Origin: Bradysia coprophila
Taxonomy: Eukaryota; Arthropoda; Insecta; Diptera; Sciaridae
Length of the DNA: 64,000 nucleotides
Direction: 5' to 3'
Assembly (NCBI RefSeq): GCF_014529535.1
Contig: NW_023504022.1
Span: 2,600,986-2,664,985, forward strand
Positions 45,058 to 56,675 of the stretch are shown one piece after another; within the stretch, counting starts at the first letter, position 1, and each line of letters opens with the position of its first letter. Both the position numbers and the translations under genes were made by a program. Below the pieces are notes generated by a model. It made no database searches and had not been told where the DNA came from. It worked only from the letters and a program-made list of their open reading frames with translations.

Positions 45058-46100
45058 CACCCTCTCAATCATGTAATCCAATTTGACTTCTGAATTTTGT
45101 ATGCTTTGCAAGTGATAACAGCTTCGTGAATAAATCTGCTATCATTTCGTCTGTCGAGACGCATACACAATTGACGATCTTCTTATCGACGTAATCTTTC
45201 ACAAAATGTGCATCGGTGTCCACATCGAGGTCCACATGCTTCATTCGTAACGAGAATTTTTCTTTCTTTATGTAGTCCAAAAGGTGCTCTGATTATCTTC
45301 GTAGATAACGGTCGGTTGCTCCATAGATTCTCGCATATTCGTTAATAGCTTCCTTATCCACAACGCTTCTCTACACGCATCTGACAGTGCTATAAACTCT
45401 GCTTCGGTTGATGATAGAGTCACCACGGTTTGTTTGCGGCATGACCAACTGACGATTCCTCCATTCAGGAAGAAAACTTGACCACTCTTCGATTTTCGTG
45501 AGCCTCTATCTTCTGCAAAGTCCGCATCTGCGTATCCAACCAAATGACGATTTGTTTCGTTCATATTGCTCAACTTCAATTTCAAGTTGACCGATCCCAA
45601 TAGATAACGTACGACATTCTTCAGTTGAATCCAATCATCTTGGTTCGGACTCGTCGTCCCAGTATGCTTACACTTGCTGCAATGTCCGGTCGTGTTATTT
45701 ATTGCCACGAACAACATGCATCCGATCAATTTTTGATAATCGGAATTATCCGGAAGAAGTTCTTTTCGTTCGTTTTGATTTCGGTAGTAACTGACCGATA
45801 ATGGTGTTCCAACCGACTTAGCATTTTCCAATCCAAACATAGATGCAATCTTCTTACTATATCCGGATTAACAAATTTCAAAATTTCCATCACCATCACG
45901 AGTTATTTTCATGCCCAAGAATTCTTCAATTTCGAAATGAGCTGATAGAATTCGTTCCACATACGACATATCCTCCGGTGTACAAGCGACAGCCATGTCG
46001 TCCACAAAAATCATTTCTATTCCAGTGTCATCCAACTTGTCTCATTTGACTTTAGGAACGTGGACGAAACATTTCGATCCAAAAATTTCCAAATGAGTCA
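45058..46100 (-). pseudogene. Copia LTR retrotransposon, RT/RNase H remnant
   Basis: Minus-strand pieces in order: the RT active site as IEMIFVDDMAVA (about 46040), EEFLGMKITRDGDGNFEI, a stop, then KSVGTPLS, and an RNase H part with GYADADFAED, SRKSKSGQVFF, VTLSSTEAEFIALSDA (45840-45268). The C-terminal MKHVDLDVD...AHFVKDYV and ADLFTKLLS (45280-45065) lies in another frame. At least one internal stop and one frameshift make it dead. Gag, protease and integrase are absent. Confidence 0.9.
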
Positions 46101-46565
46101 AATCAGGTTTGGAATTGGTTTAATTCGAACGGTGTAGCATTTGTAACCCTTGTACCAATACGATTCTGCAGGTAATTGGCACGACGTTATTATTGTATGC
46201 ATCGTTTCATACCATACAACGCACTCCCAGAACAGATTTATTTAACAGCGCGAAATTATTACTAGAACGTCTACAGTTCATTTGAATTGTTCGTTTTCAA
46301 ACTGTTTGTCCACCAGTCTCTCGTGTTATATTAATTAGACGTTACAATACAACTTATAAATATAACGAGTACTGAAAGACTGCATAACAATTGTTGTGTT
46401 GTTGTTAAAACGTCGTGCATCGAAAAATATTCACCAACACGACACGAATTCGAGTATGAAAATGAATTCAACACAAAGCACATTATCATTCGATATACAC
46501 AATGAAAACGTACATGAATTGAAGTATATGCGGTAGACACTCAACTTAAACGGTTCGAATGGCAT

Positions 46566-46638
46566 GGGGATGTAGCTCAGATGGTAGAGCGCTCGCTTAG
46601 CATGTGAGAGGTACGGGGATCGATGCCCCGCATCTCCA
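46566..46638 (+). tRNA. tRNA-Ala (AGC)
   Basis: 73 nt, identical to the gene at 11194-11266. Anticodon AGC; A box TAGCTCAGATGG; B box GGGATCGATGCC; a T-run terminator starts at about 46641. The 120 bp upstream (CGAATTCGAGTATGAAAATG, ACACAATGAAAACGTACATG) are clearly homologous to the upstream flank of the first copy, showing a segmental duplication in opposite orientation. Confidence 0.96.
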
Positions 46639-46649
46639 GATTTTTTTTT

Positions 46650-47810
46650 TTTTTTTCAAAATTGGTTATTCTTTGTTTGTACGTCAATCATAATACTGGA
46701 CGTAAAGTAATTCATTCGGAAATGAGGTTGAAAGCAATATTACAATTATCATCGCACATCATGATGATTTTGTGTCAGTTGTAATGTAATAGGTTATTCA
46801 GCTGCTGGGACTATAATAAATCCATTAGACCCATCACTTTCGATAAATAAGACTGGAAAAGCGAATCCTGAAAGACTTATGATCCTTTTTTTCGTATCAA
46901 CCAGACGAGATTGTTCATTTCATGAGGATGACCCTAACGAAACTCATTATTTCTGATGAGAACAGTGTGTATAAGATACTGGAATGCCAACGGATCATTG
47001 GAAATCAGTCGAAAATATTGATTTTAGGTGAATCTACAAATCCTATATTGAATCAATCGGTAATTTTCTGATCGGTTTCGGTAATTTGATTCAGGAAATG
47101 AGATCCTAATTGATTTTTTTTCCTGTTACGGAATGACCGAAGTCTGTGGACTTATACTCGAAGTGTGAGTTAATTCACAGAAAAGATACCGTTGGCCACT
47201 TGCGACCGGACTTTGAGGCTTCGGTAAATCATTTTTTTTCATTTTTGTTTGTGGGTCTTTCGAAATTTTGGAAAAGATTGTCGATGAAGAGGGTCTTTGA
47301 TGTCAGGAAGAGAGATTTGGTGGGCTTTGCATTCGAAATAAAAATCTTGAAATTGAGGTAACTAACTAACTAACTAATTCGAAGACAAATGTCCCGATGG
47401 GTGGTCGATTCAGTTTTTTTCTTCCTTTGCCCTAATTCAGGGCTATTCAAATAACGAATCGGAAAGCCATTATCATGCTGATTGAAGGTAAATTTTCGTT
47501 CTCTTCGAACAAAAATACTTTGTACCTGTCGTTGTCACGTTCCAAATCCCTTGACTTTGGAGACACACTTTCTGGATTCTATCGTTAGGCTTCAAAAAAA
47601 AAAAAAAAAAACGGACACCGACCCAATAAACGGTCAAAATTTTAAACTTTTCATTTCACCGACTCAGAGATGGAGCATTTTTGTCAGCTCATTGATGGTC
47701 AGTAGACAGATCCAAAGGAAACCAGTGAAACAACTGATTGGCAGTAAAAATTAGATTTATACAAAACTTACGACGCCCCGGCTTAACACAACAAACGATT
47801 AAAATAAAGA
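46650..47810. other. Intergenic stretch without recognised gene
   Basis: ORFs at 47146-47361 and 47482-47754 show nothing recognisable and include a poly(A)-encoded Lys run. No supported feature. Confidence 0.5.
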
Positions 47811-47816
47811 GAATTC

Positions 47817-48301
47817 TCAATCCTCGGCTCGTCGCTTTTTCGCTTTTGGTGCCAACAGATCCTTATCCTTCGGCTTGTTCGGATCCCATAATCCATGGCG
47901 AATGAATCGACCAGCAGCTCCCACATCAATAACCGGTCTTATCGTATTCCGATCGATAATTTGCTTGTGTCTGGTCATTGCCGTTCGCACCCGTGAGATC
48001 TCATTTTTAATTCCGTGCTGAAAACGAACCGATTCGAATTTACATTTCTCGTCGAACAATTTATTTTGTGCCTCACCTCATTTGTGTCAATTGCCTGTAG
48101 TTTGCACAGCATCCAAAACAGTGAGTTTATGGAGTATGACAGATACAAATCAAATTTCACTTTGTCTTCGGTGGCTAGTTCCTCATAGTTTGGAAAATCG
48201 CAGGCAGCCTTTATGTGATCAGTGATAATATCAATGGAATTTGATAGATTTTCCACTTTATCGACAAAAAATTTATCGTTTTCCAGCTCCCCGAAGTCCA
48301 T
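47817..48301 (-). CDS. C1D: C1D nuclear nucleic acid-binding protein (Rrp47/Lrp1 family)
   Basis: Exons 48301-48077 and 48017-47817 join in phase across a 59-nt intron to 141 aa, the same length as the vertebrate protein. C1D/Rrp47 partners the nuclear exosome nuclease Rrp6 in rRNA and snoRNA maturation and is also linked to DNA repair. The Sas10/C1D helical domain is visible: EDKVKFDLYLSYSINSLFWM, then the basic helix after the intron (EISRVRTAMTRHKQI) and GAAGRFIRHGLWDP, followed by a Lys-rich tail (KPKDKDLLAPKAKKRR) as expected for RNA binding. The ATG at 48301 is the only one giving the full domain. Confidence 0.93.
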
Positions 48302-49590
48302 AATTGTACAGGAACGCGTGTTAATAAAAACAAAAATATTTTGGCAAGTCTTTTTATGTCAATGATGTCGATGAGAGAGAATCGAGAGAATTTTTAAGTT
48401 TCATAAAATCAGCGCTGCCAACTTTGTTTTTCGTTTGCACGGGGTTTGACACTGCATCGTTTGCAAGAAGAAAGTGAACACACTACGAGTGTTATACTAT
48501 TGACGCGACGGAGGGACAATTCAAATAAAGCTGGATTTACATGAAATAAAAGGCTGCAGTTTTCCATTTTCCATTTTGAACGAGTTGGTGCTGATGTCAT
48601 TTCATGGTCAAAACTTGAAAATTCCAGTTTTCATGAGCATTTTCTTTTGCGGCGAAGCAGAGGTCAATAAGCAAACGTGACTTGTCATATTAATCTCATC
48701 AAGTTACGCGTATGATTTGGTATGCTAAGTACAGTTTCCGACGCGACGCATGTAAACATTTTTCCGTGTCTTTGATTCAAACACGGCAAATTAAGTACAA
48801 AACGGGTCAGATAATTGCACGGAAAAGCAGCATTTCGGATATTTTTCTGTTTTTCTTTTGCATCAAGGCTACAAAGTGATAACGTTAGACTAAATAGGTA
48901 TAGACTGGCAATACGTAGACTTAAACTACGTATGCACAAAATAAACCAACAGATTTATACGTCGATCGAACGTTAAGCAAAATTTCCGTACGAATCAACG
49001 TTGGCGCCGATTTTTGAGTACTATAAATTTATGGTACTCACTTACACAATTAAACCAAGTCTAAGGTTATTCGGAATGTCAAAAATCATCCACAGAGAAC
49101 CCTAACCTGAAAGATGTGCAAGCAATTCGTTCAATTTGTTCAAGTTTGTTCTCTTGTAAAATAAAGAGCTTAAACAAGTGACAACTATAATTTCACCTTT
49201 TATGCATTGGAAATCTATTAAATTTAAAGTTTTTGTAGATCCTAACAAAATTAAACGGCAGCTCAAAAAATCAAAAAAAATCACAGAGTTGAGGTTAGGG
49301 TTCTCTATAGTTGACGGTGTAGCTGTCAGTGTTCGGGTTTCCAGTTATTCGGACTTGATTTATTTACTTTTGCTTCAGCGCTCGAACAAAATTTTTGTAT
49401 GAATAGAAGGGCCAGTCTATTACTATTTAGTCTAGGGTGTCGACAGCCTTGCTTTACCTTGTAGAAATCTACTCGGGACTAAAAGATTGTTTTTTGTTTT
49501 ATACTGCTAGTATTGACAAACTCATGAAAAGACCGAAAATGGTTTTTTTCGTTAATTGATTAGGAAAACGAACTTTTTAGTCCACTAGCA
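48302..49590. other. Intergenic stretch without recognised gene
   Basis: Several short ORFs on both strands, none with recognisable motifs. Nothing else seen. Confidence 0.5.
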
Positions 49591-49595
49591 AAATG

Positions 49596-52500
49596 TTAAT
49601 TTATTCTCCCAATTTTCTGACTTTGTTTCCACACGGTCCTCCGCTTCAGTCGACTAGCCAACATTTTTCTAGCGTTCAAGCGAAGTGATTCACGTTGATT
49701 TCTTATTTGAATGTAATTGAACCGCAGACGAATGGTTAGAAAGTACGAGATTTCGAAAAATGTCAACACTCCCATTCCCTGTAAATGGACAATCAAATCA
49801 ATGTCCAGTTGTAACGTTCATACCGACGCGTTCTCACAATGAATAAACTGTAAATTCCACCAAGGCCAGCTATAATGGGAATTTAATTGAAGATTATCTT
49901 TCGATCGTGTGGACACGTTGTACTGTAATTACATGCTAAAGTAATGATGTTAATCAGCAGGTCTCGTCGCAGCTCCCTGTAAACTTGTTTCCCGAAAGAA
50001 ATTCGTGCAATCAAATGACTGTCATTTAGCCCGTCGCTGGAGGGGTGGAAAATATGTGTGAGATTGGTGTGATAGGATTTCTAACTTTATTTGACAATTT
50101 CGTTATGAAAACAAGAACCAAAACACGTTTTCAATGCCTCGTTTGTTTTCAGCCAAGCGAGTTTGACATTTCAAAACAATTCACGCCGTAAGTACGGTCG
50201 AAATTCAAAATCTTTATCACGCAAGTCTTTCTAACGCAGCGTCATTGTCATACAAGGAAGCGTTGTAATGTATTTTTTGGTTCACTTTTTCATCGACTCG
50301 TTCACTTGAAATTCAAATTTTAGGCGCTTCGGCGTGAATGGAAAAGGCCTAAAAACCCAGTTTCTGTCTATTTGTCAAAATTTGCTGCAGACATAAAGCT
50401 CTCAAGCTCCTAATTTATCAGCAAATCATTTTCATAATAAAAGAAATCTTAACGGACTTCATTAGCTTCGACGCAAACGGTGTTGTTCCGGTCTACGTAA
50501 CATAAAATATGGTAAATAAAAGTCAGAATAGGGGAAAGACGTGGGCCAAACTCATGACAGCTCAAAAATTGAAATTCACGCCGTAAGTGTGCCTAAAATT
50601 TAAATTTTAAGTGAACGATTCGATGAAAAAGTGAACCGAAAAATACATTTCAACGCTTCATTGTATGAAAATGACGCTACGTTAGAAAGGCCTTCGCACT
50701 TTCCATTTTTAATTTCGATCGCACTTACGGCGTGAATGGCCGTTGTTCTTTATAAAACACGGATGCAATTGAGGCCATTTTTTGCGGAGTATGCTTCGGA
50801 ACGATAGCAAGCAGGAGTTCCATTTCGACGGAGTCTCCTATAGTAATTTAGAGCTTTCGAAATTTTTCTAGCAACTTTTGGATTCCATTGGAAAAGTGGA
50901 ATATTTGGGTGGAATCAGCTTGAAGCTCTTTAAAAGCAAAGCCACAAATTTGATACGGTGTCTTAGCTTAACATGGCAGATTGGGTAATGGGTATGGATG
51001 TGTAATACCAACTCACTTCAAGCAAAAGTGATCATAGCTGCATGAAAATGTTGTTACAGTGTGTTACGTTTGTATGATACACTGTCCAGTTTCAGTACTC
51101 CATTTAGATTACCACTCATGCTTGAAGTGCGTTGGTAATACACATAGCGGACTCAATAAAGCATTTTGAACAGAGTGCTAGATCGGATAATTCAACCACA
51201 GACTAAACTCCCAAACGAAAACAATCGTGTTGCTTGTTTAAGGAAGTATGTAGACCAGGCCATTAAGCAGGGCCGTATCCAGCTGGGGCGCAGGTTTCAT
51301 TTTTTTATTTTTCCCATACAAAACTTGTTTTTGTGTTATTTTTTGTTCTAGCTCTCCCCCTAGCGCCCCTCCTGACTTTAGAGTCTGGCTACGGCCCTGA
51401 CATTAAGACATCAATAATAATCATACTAAAATTCGTCCTCTGTAAAATCGGCGAAAGTAACTAGAGGTAGCTTCGATATCGCTACGTCGAACGACACTGA
51501 ATTACAATCCGGTGGGCAGGTGCAGGTGTCTCGTTGATGCATTCGACTTTCGTGAATTTCAACTAACACAAAAATTGGTTTTTAGTTTAGCGACGACGCC
51601 GACTGTCGGTTTTAACTTACAATAATTCGCCACCAAACAGTTGATTTTTGTAAAATTACAAGCCGGATACTTAGATCTTGAATTGAGGCGATAATTGTAC
51701 GGCAAGCAGCCACACAGTCGGATTATTTGCCCTGCACGGCACTCAACATTGCAATTATTTTCGGTATATTCTTGAAAGACTCTAAAAAAACGAATTATTT
51801 GAGCGACAAGAAATGTTGTCGCAGACTGCAATTTTGACTTATTACCTTAGACGCTTCTCTGTAGATAGAATACAGTCACGTTCGTCGAATGATAATGCTT
51901 GCACAGCTGATGAACATTTCGTTATGCTTGAGTGAACCTCAACATTATTTTCGCTTTGATGGGACAACATTTCCACCACACTCAGATCGCTGGGAAAGTC
52001 TATACTTTTATGGACCAGTAGTTTCACTTCCCTGGAATACGACTTTGAGTAAACACTGTTCCTTGTCGGTTGAATCATAACTGAGAGTCCGCCACGACGC
52101 CCAAAATCCTGCGTATGCCTGAAATGATCATTTTGCTGTTGACGACACTTCTTTATTACAGTCGGTGCCTTCGGAATAAATGGTGCACTATGTTTCAGCT
52201 GATTCACTCATACAAACAAAAGTGCTTTTACATGTTGAGCGTTGCACGCTCATGGTAGTGCTAAAACTGTCTATCGACGTAAAAACACTTTTGTTTGCAT
52301 AAGTGGATCAGCTGATAAAACAGGTCAAACGAAATGCGTCACTTATTTCAAAGACGCTGACTGTACAGCGGCCAATCAGAATTATTCGAACAAGAAATTG
52401 TCTCTGGCATTGAATGTACAACATATTCCCAGATAGGTTAGCGAGTCTTGGAACAGTTCCATGCATGGACGAGTTTGATACTCGAAACGGCACCGCACCA

Positions 52501-53565
52501 ATAAATCACTGCACGGTGTCTGTATTGCCTCCATTGTTGTTGAGACGGACATATCATTGTTGTTGAGAATAGTCTGTAGGATGCTCATTTCTTGGTCGTT
52601 GTAAGCGTCGTTGCCTGTAAACGCAGATGCTTGGGCCAAATATTTGAGTAAATCGGTTTTTGAAACGTTGGATGGCAGAGTTCTGAAACAGTTTTGGATT
52701 TTGAATTCGACCTATGAGTGCAGGGCAGAGAGTACGGATTAAAGTGGGGCAGTGATGAAGAGATTTCGATTAGCGACCGTTAAAACGCAGAGAAATGATG
52801 ACTTTGGAAGTGATAAGACAATTCACGCCGTAAGTGTGCCTAAAATTTGAATTTTAAGTGAACGATTCGATGAAAAAGTGAACCGAAAAATACGTTTCAA
52901 CGCTTCATTGTATGAAAATGACGCTACGTTAGAAAGACCTCCGCACTTTCCATTTTGAATTTTGACCGCACTTACGGCGTGAATCTCTAGCTCTATCGTA
53001 AATTGTTGCCTCAGTAGCTTGTTGGCTTTCCTCTTGGAGCTACATCTCCATCGGCTCTAATATCGAGGTACTCACTCTACCGAATAGCGTCAAGTCTGCT
53101 TTGATGGATGAATTTTAACGAACCGAAACCTCTTCTCAATTCGATTCTGTTACTGACAACTGATCAATAAACTTCCTCGCACGATCCTCATTGATATGCT
53201 GTCCATCACAAATTGTTATCGCTGGCAAATCCAACATATTCAACGGTTGATGAAACGAGTCAACTCTCAATCGTGTCGGATTGGCTTTGTACCGAAGCCA
53301 GAATGTATCGACCAGTACATTCGATGCAATGAACCCAACTACCGTTACAATCAACCACAGGGTACTGGAAAAACAGAAAAACCCAAAAACTTCAGGAATT
53401 TGCGGAATGACAACATCAGCCTAACCGAGTGAACTTGTTTCCCTGTTCGTCCAGTATGTATCGCAATCCATGGATAGTCGTTCGCTCGACAAACTCGCAC
53501 CAAGTGAATTTAAGCGCTTCACGAAAAATGTCGCTACATTTGGTTGAACCATTGATGGCAATCAT
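49596..53565 (-). CDS. Pickpocket (DEG/ENaC) sodium channel subunit
   Basis: Nine exons: 53565-53426, 53364-53158, 52682-52392, 52118-51846, 51781-51621, 51529-51427, 50036-49933, 49869-49838 and 49778-49596. Phases are consistent throughout, giving 497 aa. These proteins form trimeric amiloride-type cation channels in sensory and epithelial cells. The N-terminal gating motif TTIHG is at 29-33; TM1 at about 48-68. The Cys-rich extracellular domain includes CSDLLVRCRFEY, GICCTFN, GGLSVMIQP, NNCNVECRAGQIIRLCGCLP and TCTCPPDC. TM2 at about 417-448 reads ASGLGGIYSLFIGMGVLTFF. Where most family members have G-x-S in the filter, this one reads G-M-G. The donor of intron 3 (GTTCGA) and the acceptor of intron 5 are weak, so those two junctions are less certain. 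The sixth intron (about 1.4 kb) carries MITEs. Confidence 0.88.
50179..50339. mobile_element. MITE, ATTCACGCCGTAAG family, copy a
   Basis: 161 bp with inverted ends ATTCACGCCGTAAG / GGCGTGAAT. It lies in the sixth intron of the channel gene, in opposite internal orientation to copies b and c. Confidence 0.8.
50574..50737. mobile_element. MITE, ATTCACGCCGTAAG family, copy b
   Basis: 164 bp, inverted ends ATTCACGCCGTAAGTG / CACTTACGGCGTGAAT. Almost identical to copy c at 52821-52984. It lies in the sixth intron of the channel gene. Confidence 0.85.
51009..51134. mobile_element. MITE with CAACKCACTTCAAGC ends and 7-bp duplication
   Basis: 126 bp; ends CAACTCACTTCAAGC / GCTTGAAGTGCGTTG. GTAATAC flanks both sides (51002-51008 and 51135-51141). 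Same family as 63407-63568. It lies in the sixth intron of the channel gene. Confidence 0.85.
52195..52315. mobile_element. MITE with TCAGCTGATYCACT ends
   Basis: Inverted arms TCAGCTGATTCACT and ACAAACAAAAGTG mirrored at about 52286-52315. It is a 121-bp element within intron 3 of the channel gene. No clear target duplication. Confidence 0.75.
52821..52984. mobile_element. MITE, ATTCACGCCGTAAG family, copy c
   Basis: 164 bp, near-identical to copy b. It lies in the second intron of the channel gene. Confidence 0.85.
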
Positions 53566-55940
53566 TGGTTCGGTTTTATTGTTTTTTCCACGCAAGTATC
53601 CTGTTCGACGTCAAGCGATTGAATACTACCGTGCGCTGAACACACTGATTTCTTATTTTAGACATTTAGTCAACGAATGGGAGAATTCCTTAATTCGATT
53701 ATAAATGCTTGTTGTTGTGAAGATATCAGATCCAATTCACATTTAATTATTTGATTATACGTTGTGAATGGGAATGCCCAATGAAATAGTTATTTATGCG
53801 TCAAGTGACGTGTGAAGGCATCGAACTGGATGCATTAACACTTGTATTTCAGATGTCGAATTTGTATGGGTAATTACATCACAGTACGTAAACTGACTGA
53901 CCTACTGCACTCACCTATGCAAAGCAAAGTAAAAAATTGACCAAATGAATGAGTCATAATCACTCGTATGCACGAGTGTGAATGTATATTAGCAAGTGAA
54001 CGAAGCGAATACACGTCCTTAATCAATGTTGTGATCTACTGTTACTTGACAGAGCAAAGAGCTTACATTTTGTTCATTTCGATGATTAAGAAATTCATCA
54101 AAATTTGCTTTTGTGTAAAGACCTTGAGGTTAATTAACTAGTTGTGTGCATCTTAGGTAGAGGTGTGCGCCGCCGAGTTCAGCCGGCGCGCCGCCGGCTG
54201 GAGGTGCTCAGCCGTGCGCCGCCGCCGGTACCAAAAAATGACATCAGCCGCCGCCAGCTGCCGACAGTTTCCATCGGCTGGAGAAAAGAATAAATTAAGT
54301 GCCTATTTCAACTAAATATCACGATTTTAATTTTCTTTGAACGGAGCTCAGCTTTTATTTGAACGGTAGCAATCGCAAATCTTTGCTCTTAGCACAAAAT
54401 GTCATTTAAAAGTATAATTTATTGTTTAATTACATGGATTATATTCCATCGATACGGTTGGATGAGTGTTGTAAAGCGCGTGGAATAATATGAAGTTTGC
54501 AATTTTCACGTATTATTGACGTAAAACATTCGATTTATAAGTCGATTGTCAACACAATTTAAATGGAAATATTACTTGTAATTTGATCGTTTCACGTCGA
54601 CTAAATTAAAAACGCAATCTGCCTCAATGCCATATTACAAGTAATACTAATATCTTGTGTTGAAATTTGTAGTTTTTGTAGTTTTGCGCGTGAAAATGTT
54701 TCCTGAATTACGTATTTCCGCCATCATAATATTAATAATGAATCTTTCCGCTGTAAAGTTTTCACAAGCGGTCGTGTATGTATTCTTAAAGCTGATTATG
54801 AAAGACTGTTGATTGGGGCAAAAGACTCTACTTTTTACCGTGCGAGACTGGTAGCACTCGTCAAATTCAATGTCTTTAAAAAATTTGAAAACAAATTTTA
54901 GTCGACTACAACTTCACCTTGCATTTTAAGAGCTTTTTACTCTCTAGTGACTTCATAGTACAGTCTCGGAATTATAATACGTAACAATAATTTCAATCCA
55001 ATCGACGCTATTCATTCCACATGCATTACCCACGTTACGACATTTACGTATGTATTATAACGTGTAAATCGTATGTGGAATGAATAACGTCGATTGGATT
55101 GTAATTGTTGAAATTGTAAATTCTTATAATTCTCCCACCGTAGGAATAGCTTTCCTAAAATTAATTAGATTCTTATAGTTCTGAATATTTTGCACTATCT
55201 GTAACAAAATGTCCAGACCTACATCTATGACTCTTTTGCGGTACTAAGAGATGGAGATGGAGATTAACTCGACGAATACTATTAAAGTAATTAGGAAATA
55301 CTATTGGCTGTTAGCAATGAACTTTAGAAGTTTTGTTGTTCTTTTGACTATTCACCCAGTTCATTGTTCTAGTAGAATTAATTTTTTAAGATTAAGATTA
55401 TAAGATAAAATAAGGATTTTTGTGCAGGTGGGAAATTCTACCAAGGGGCGCTTAAAAATGCATATTTGGGGCGCCAAATTATCCAAAAATAAAAATGCGA
55501 TTAAACGTTGATCTTAGTTTATCGTTATACTTACGATTTAAAAAAAAAACACAAGAATAGGACTCTGAAAGTATTTCCTACTATGGGTAGATTCGCGATT
55601 ACGAAATGTATATCAAAATAATTTCGATATGAAAGTAGTTGGTGTAAGAAATTAAAATATCTTTATGCCAATTAGGATCGTAATATGCAAACTTTAGATG
55701 CATCTCTGGCATATGACATAAAAAAATATTTCAGAAAAGCCAAACCGTTTTCGGAACCTGCAATTAGAAAATTAATCTCTTTTTCAATTATTAATTGAAA
55801 TTCGCCTTCAAAACTTTTTCGACTTTAAGAGATAAAAGCGACAAATGAAGATAAAAAACGGAAATTATGTTCGCATATACCGAACTAGGCCTCATGTCGG
55901 TGGGTCAGTTCCCCTGACTGACTGATTTTCAATAGATTTT
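53566..55940. other. Long intergenic stretch; GC-rich block and a hairpin
   Basis: No gene recognised. At 54161-54285 there is a GC-rich block of GCCGCC/CAGCCG units (TGCGCCGCCGAGTTCAGCCG) in otherwise AT-rich DNA. At 54994-55101 lies an inverted repeat (CAATCCAATCGACG ends, arms about 35 bp with ATTCATTCCACAT). Confidence 0.6.
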
Positions 55941-55949
55941 CTTTTGTTA

Positions 55950-56175
55950 CTGGCGACAGATGTTATGGTCACACAGTCCTTTTTGCGTACTATTGGCGGA
56001 TAGTAGGCAAAAGGAGGAGTTTGTGACCATAAAATCTGTCGCCAGTATAGTACATTTTCTACCTTGGTGTATATTTCGAGAATAACTTCGTATGTACAAT
56101 TGTATATAACGAGCGCCAGCGAGTGTATATACAATTGTACATAAGAAGTGATTCGAGAAATATACACCAAGGTAG
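55950..56175. repeat. Two consecutive hairpins
   Basis: 55950-56045 has ends CTGGCGACAGATGTTATGG, mirrored with one or two mismatches. 56059-56175 has ends CTACCTTGGTGTATATTTC and an inner GTACAATTGTATATA palindrome. They are adjacent and may be parts of one fold-back element. Confidence 0.75.
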
Positions 56176-56182
56176 AACAATG

Positions 56183-56675
56183 TTTTATCTCCTGCATGCT
56201 GATATTTCATACATTAGCGAAATAACCACAAAAATTTGGATTTAAAATTAATTAATTAAGCATGTTGTTTTAAAACGCATTCACAACAAAAAAAACATCA
56301 TACAGAGAATCCTTTATTTACTTACTCACACACATATACTATCCACCTCAACATTTCGTTCAAATCACATCATTCCGACTACTCTGATTATTTGATCGCT
56401 GTAGAAGTGACTAACGAACCACTACCGACACCAATTGCATCGCGTTATGTGATTTGTTGGCGTAGTGGTCAGCATGTTTGGTTGATATGCTGCTGGTCCC
56501 GTGTTCGCTTCCGCCGTTCGGCGATTTTTTTTTTTTAAATATGTAGTCGGAAAGTAAATTTACCCTAGGTGGGTTATGTGTGAATTATCCAATCGTATAG
56601 GCTGTGGTTATGTATGTGTTTGTGTTTATATGCATAAACGCGTAATGTATGAAATATCAGCTTGCAGGAGATAAA
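56183..56675. repeat. Inverted 34-bp arms enclosing a tRNA-like sequence
   Basis: TTTATCTCCTGCATGCTGAT followed by ATTTCATACATTA at 56183-56217 is inverted at 56642-56675 with one change (ATG/AAG). The interior contains the tRNA-like block at 56456-56536. Confidence 0.65.
56456..56536 (+). ncRNA. tRNA-like / Pol III type 2 promoter sequence
   Basis: TGGCGTAGTGGTCAGC resembles an A box and GTGTTCGCTTCC a B box, spaced about 43 bp apart, with a run of 12 T at 56525-56536 as terminator. I could not fold a clean acceptor stem, so this is more likely a tRNA-derived SINE head or decayed tRNA than a functional tRNA. Confidence 0.5.

Noticed and set aside
49820-51430. Idea that the pickpocket gene is truncated after the frame ending at 51429
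   Set aside because: The TM2 region and C-terminus were found as three further exons (50036-49596) joining in exact phase across a 1.4-kb intron.
53429-53704. 91-codon plus-strand ORF
   Set aside because: Antisense to the first exon of the pickpocket gene, whose reading is supported by the gating motif and phase-consistent splicing.
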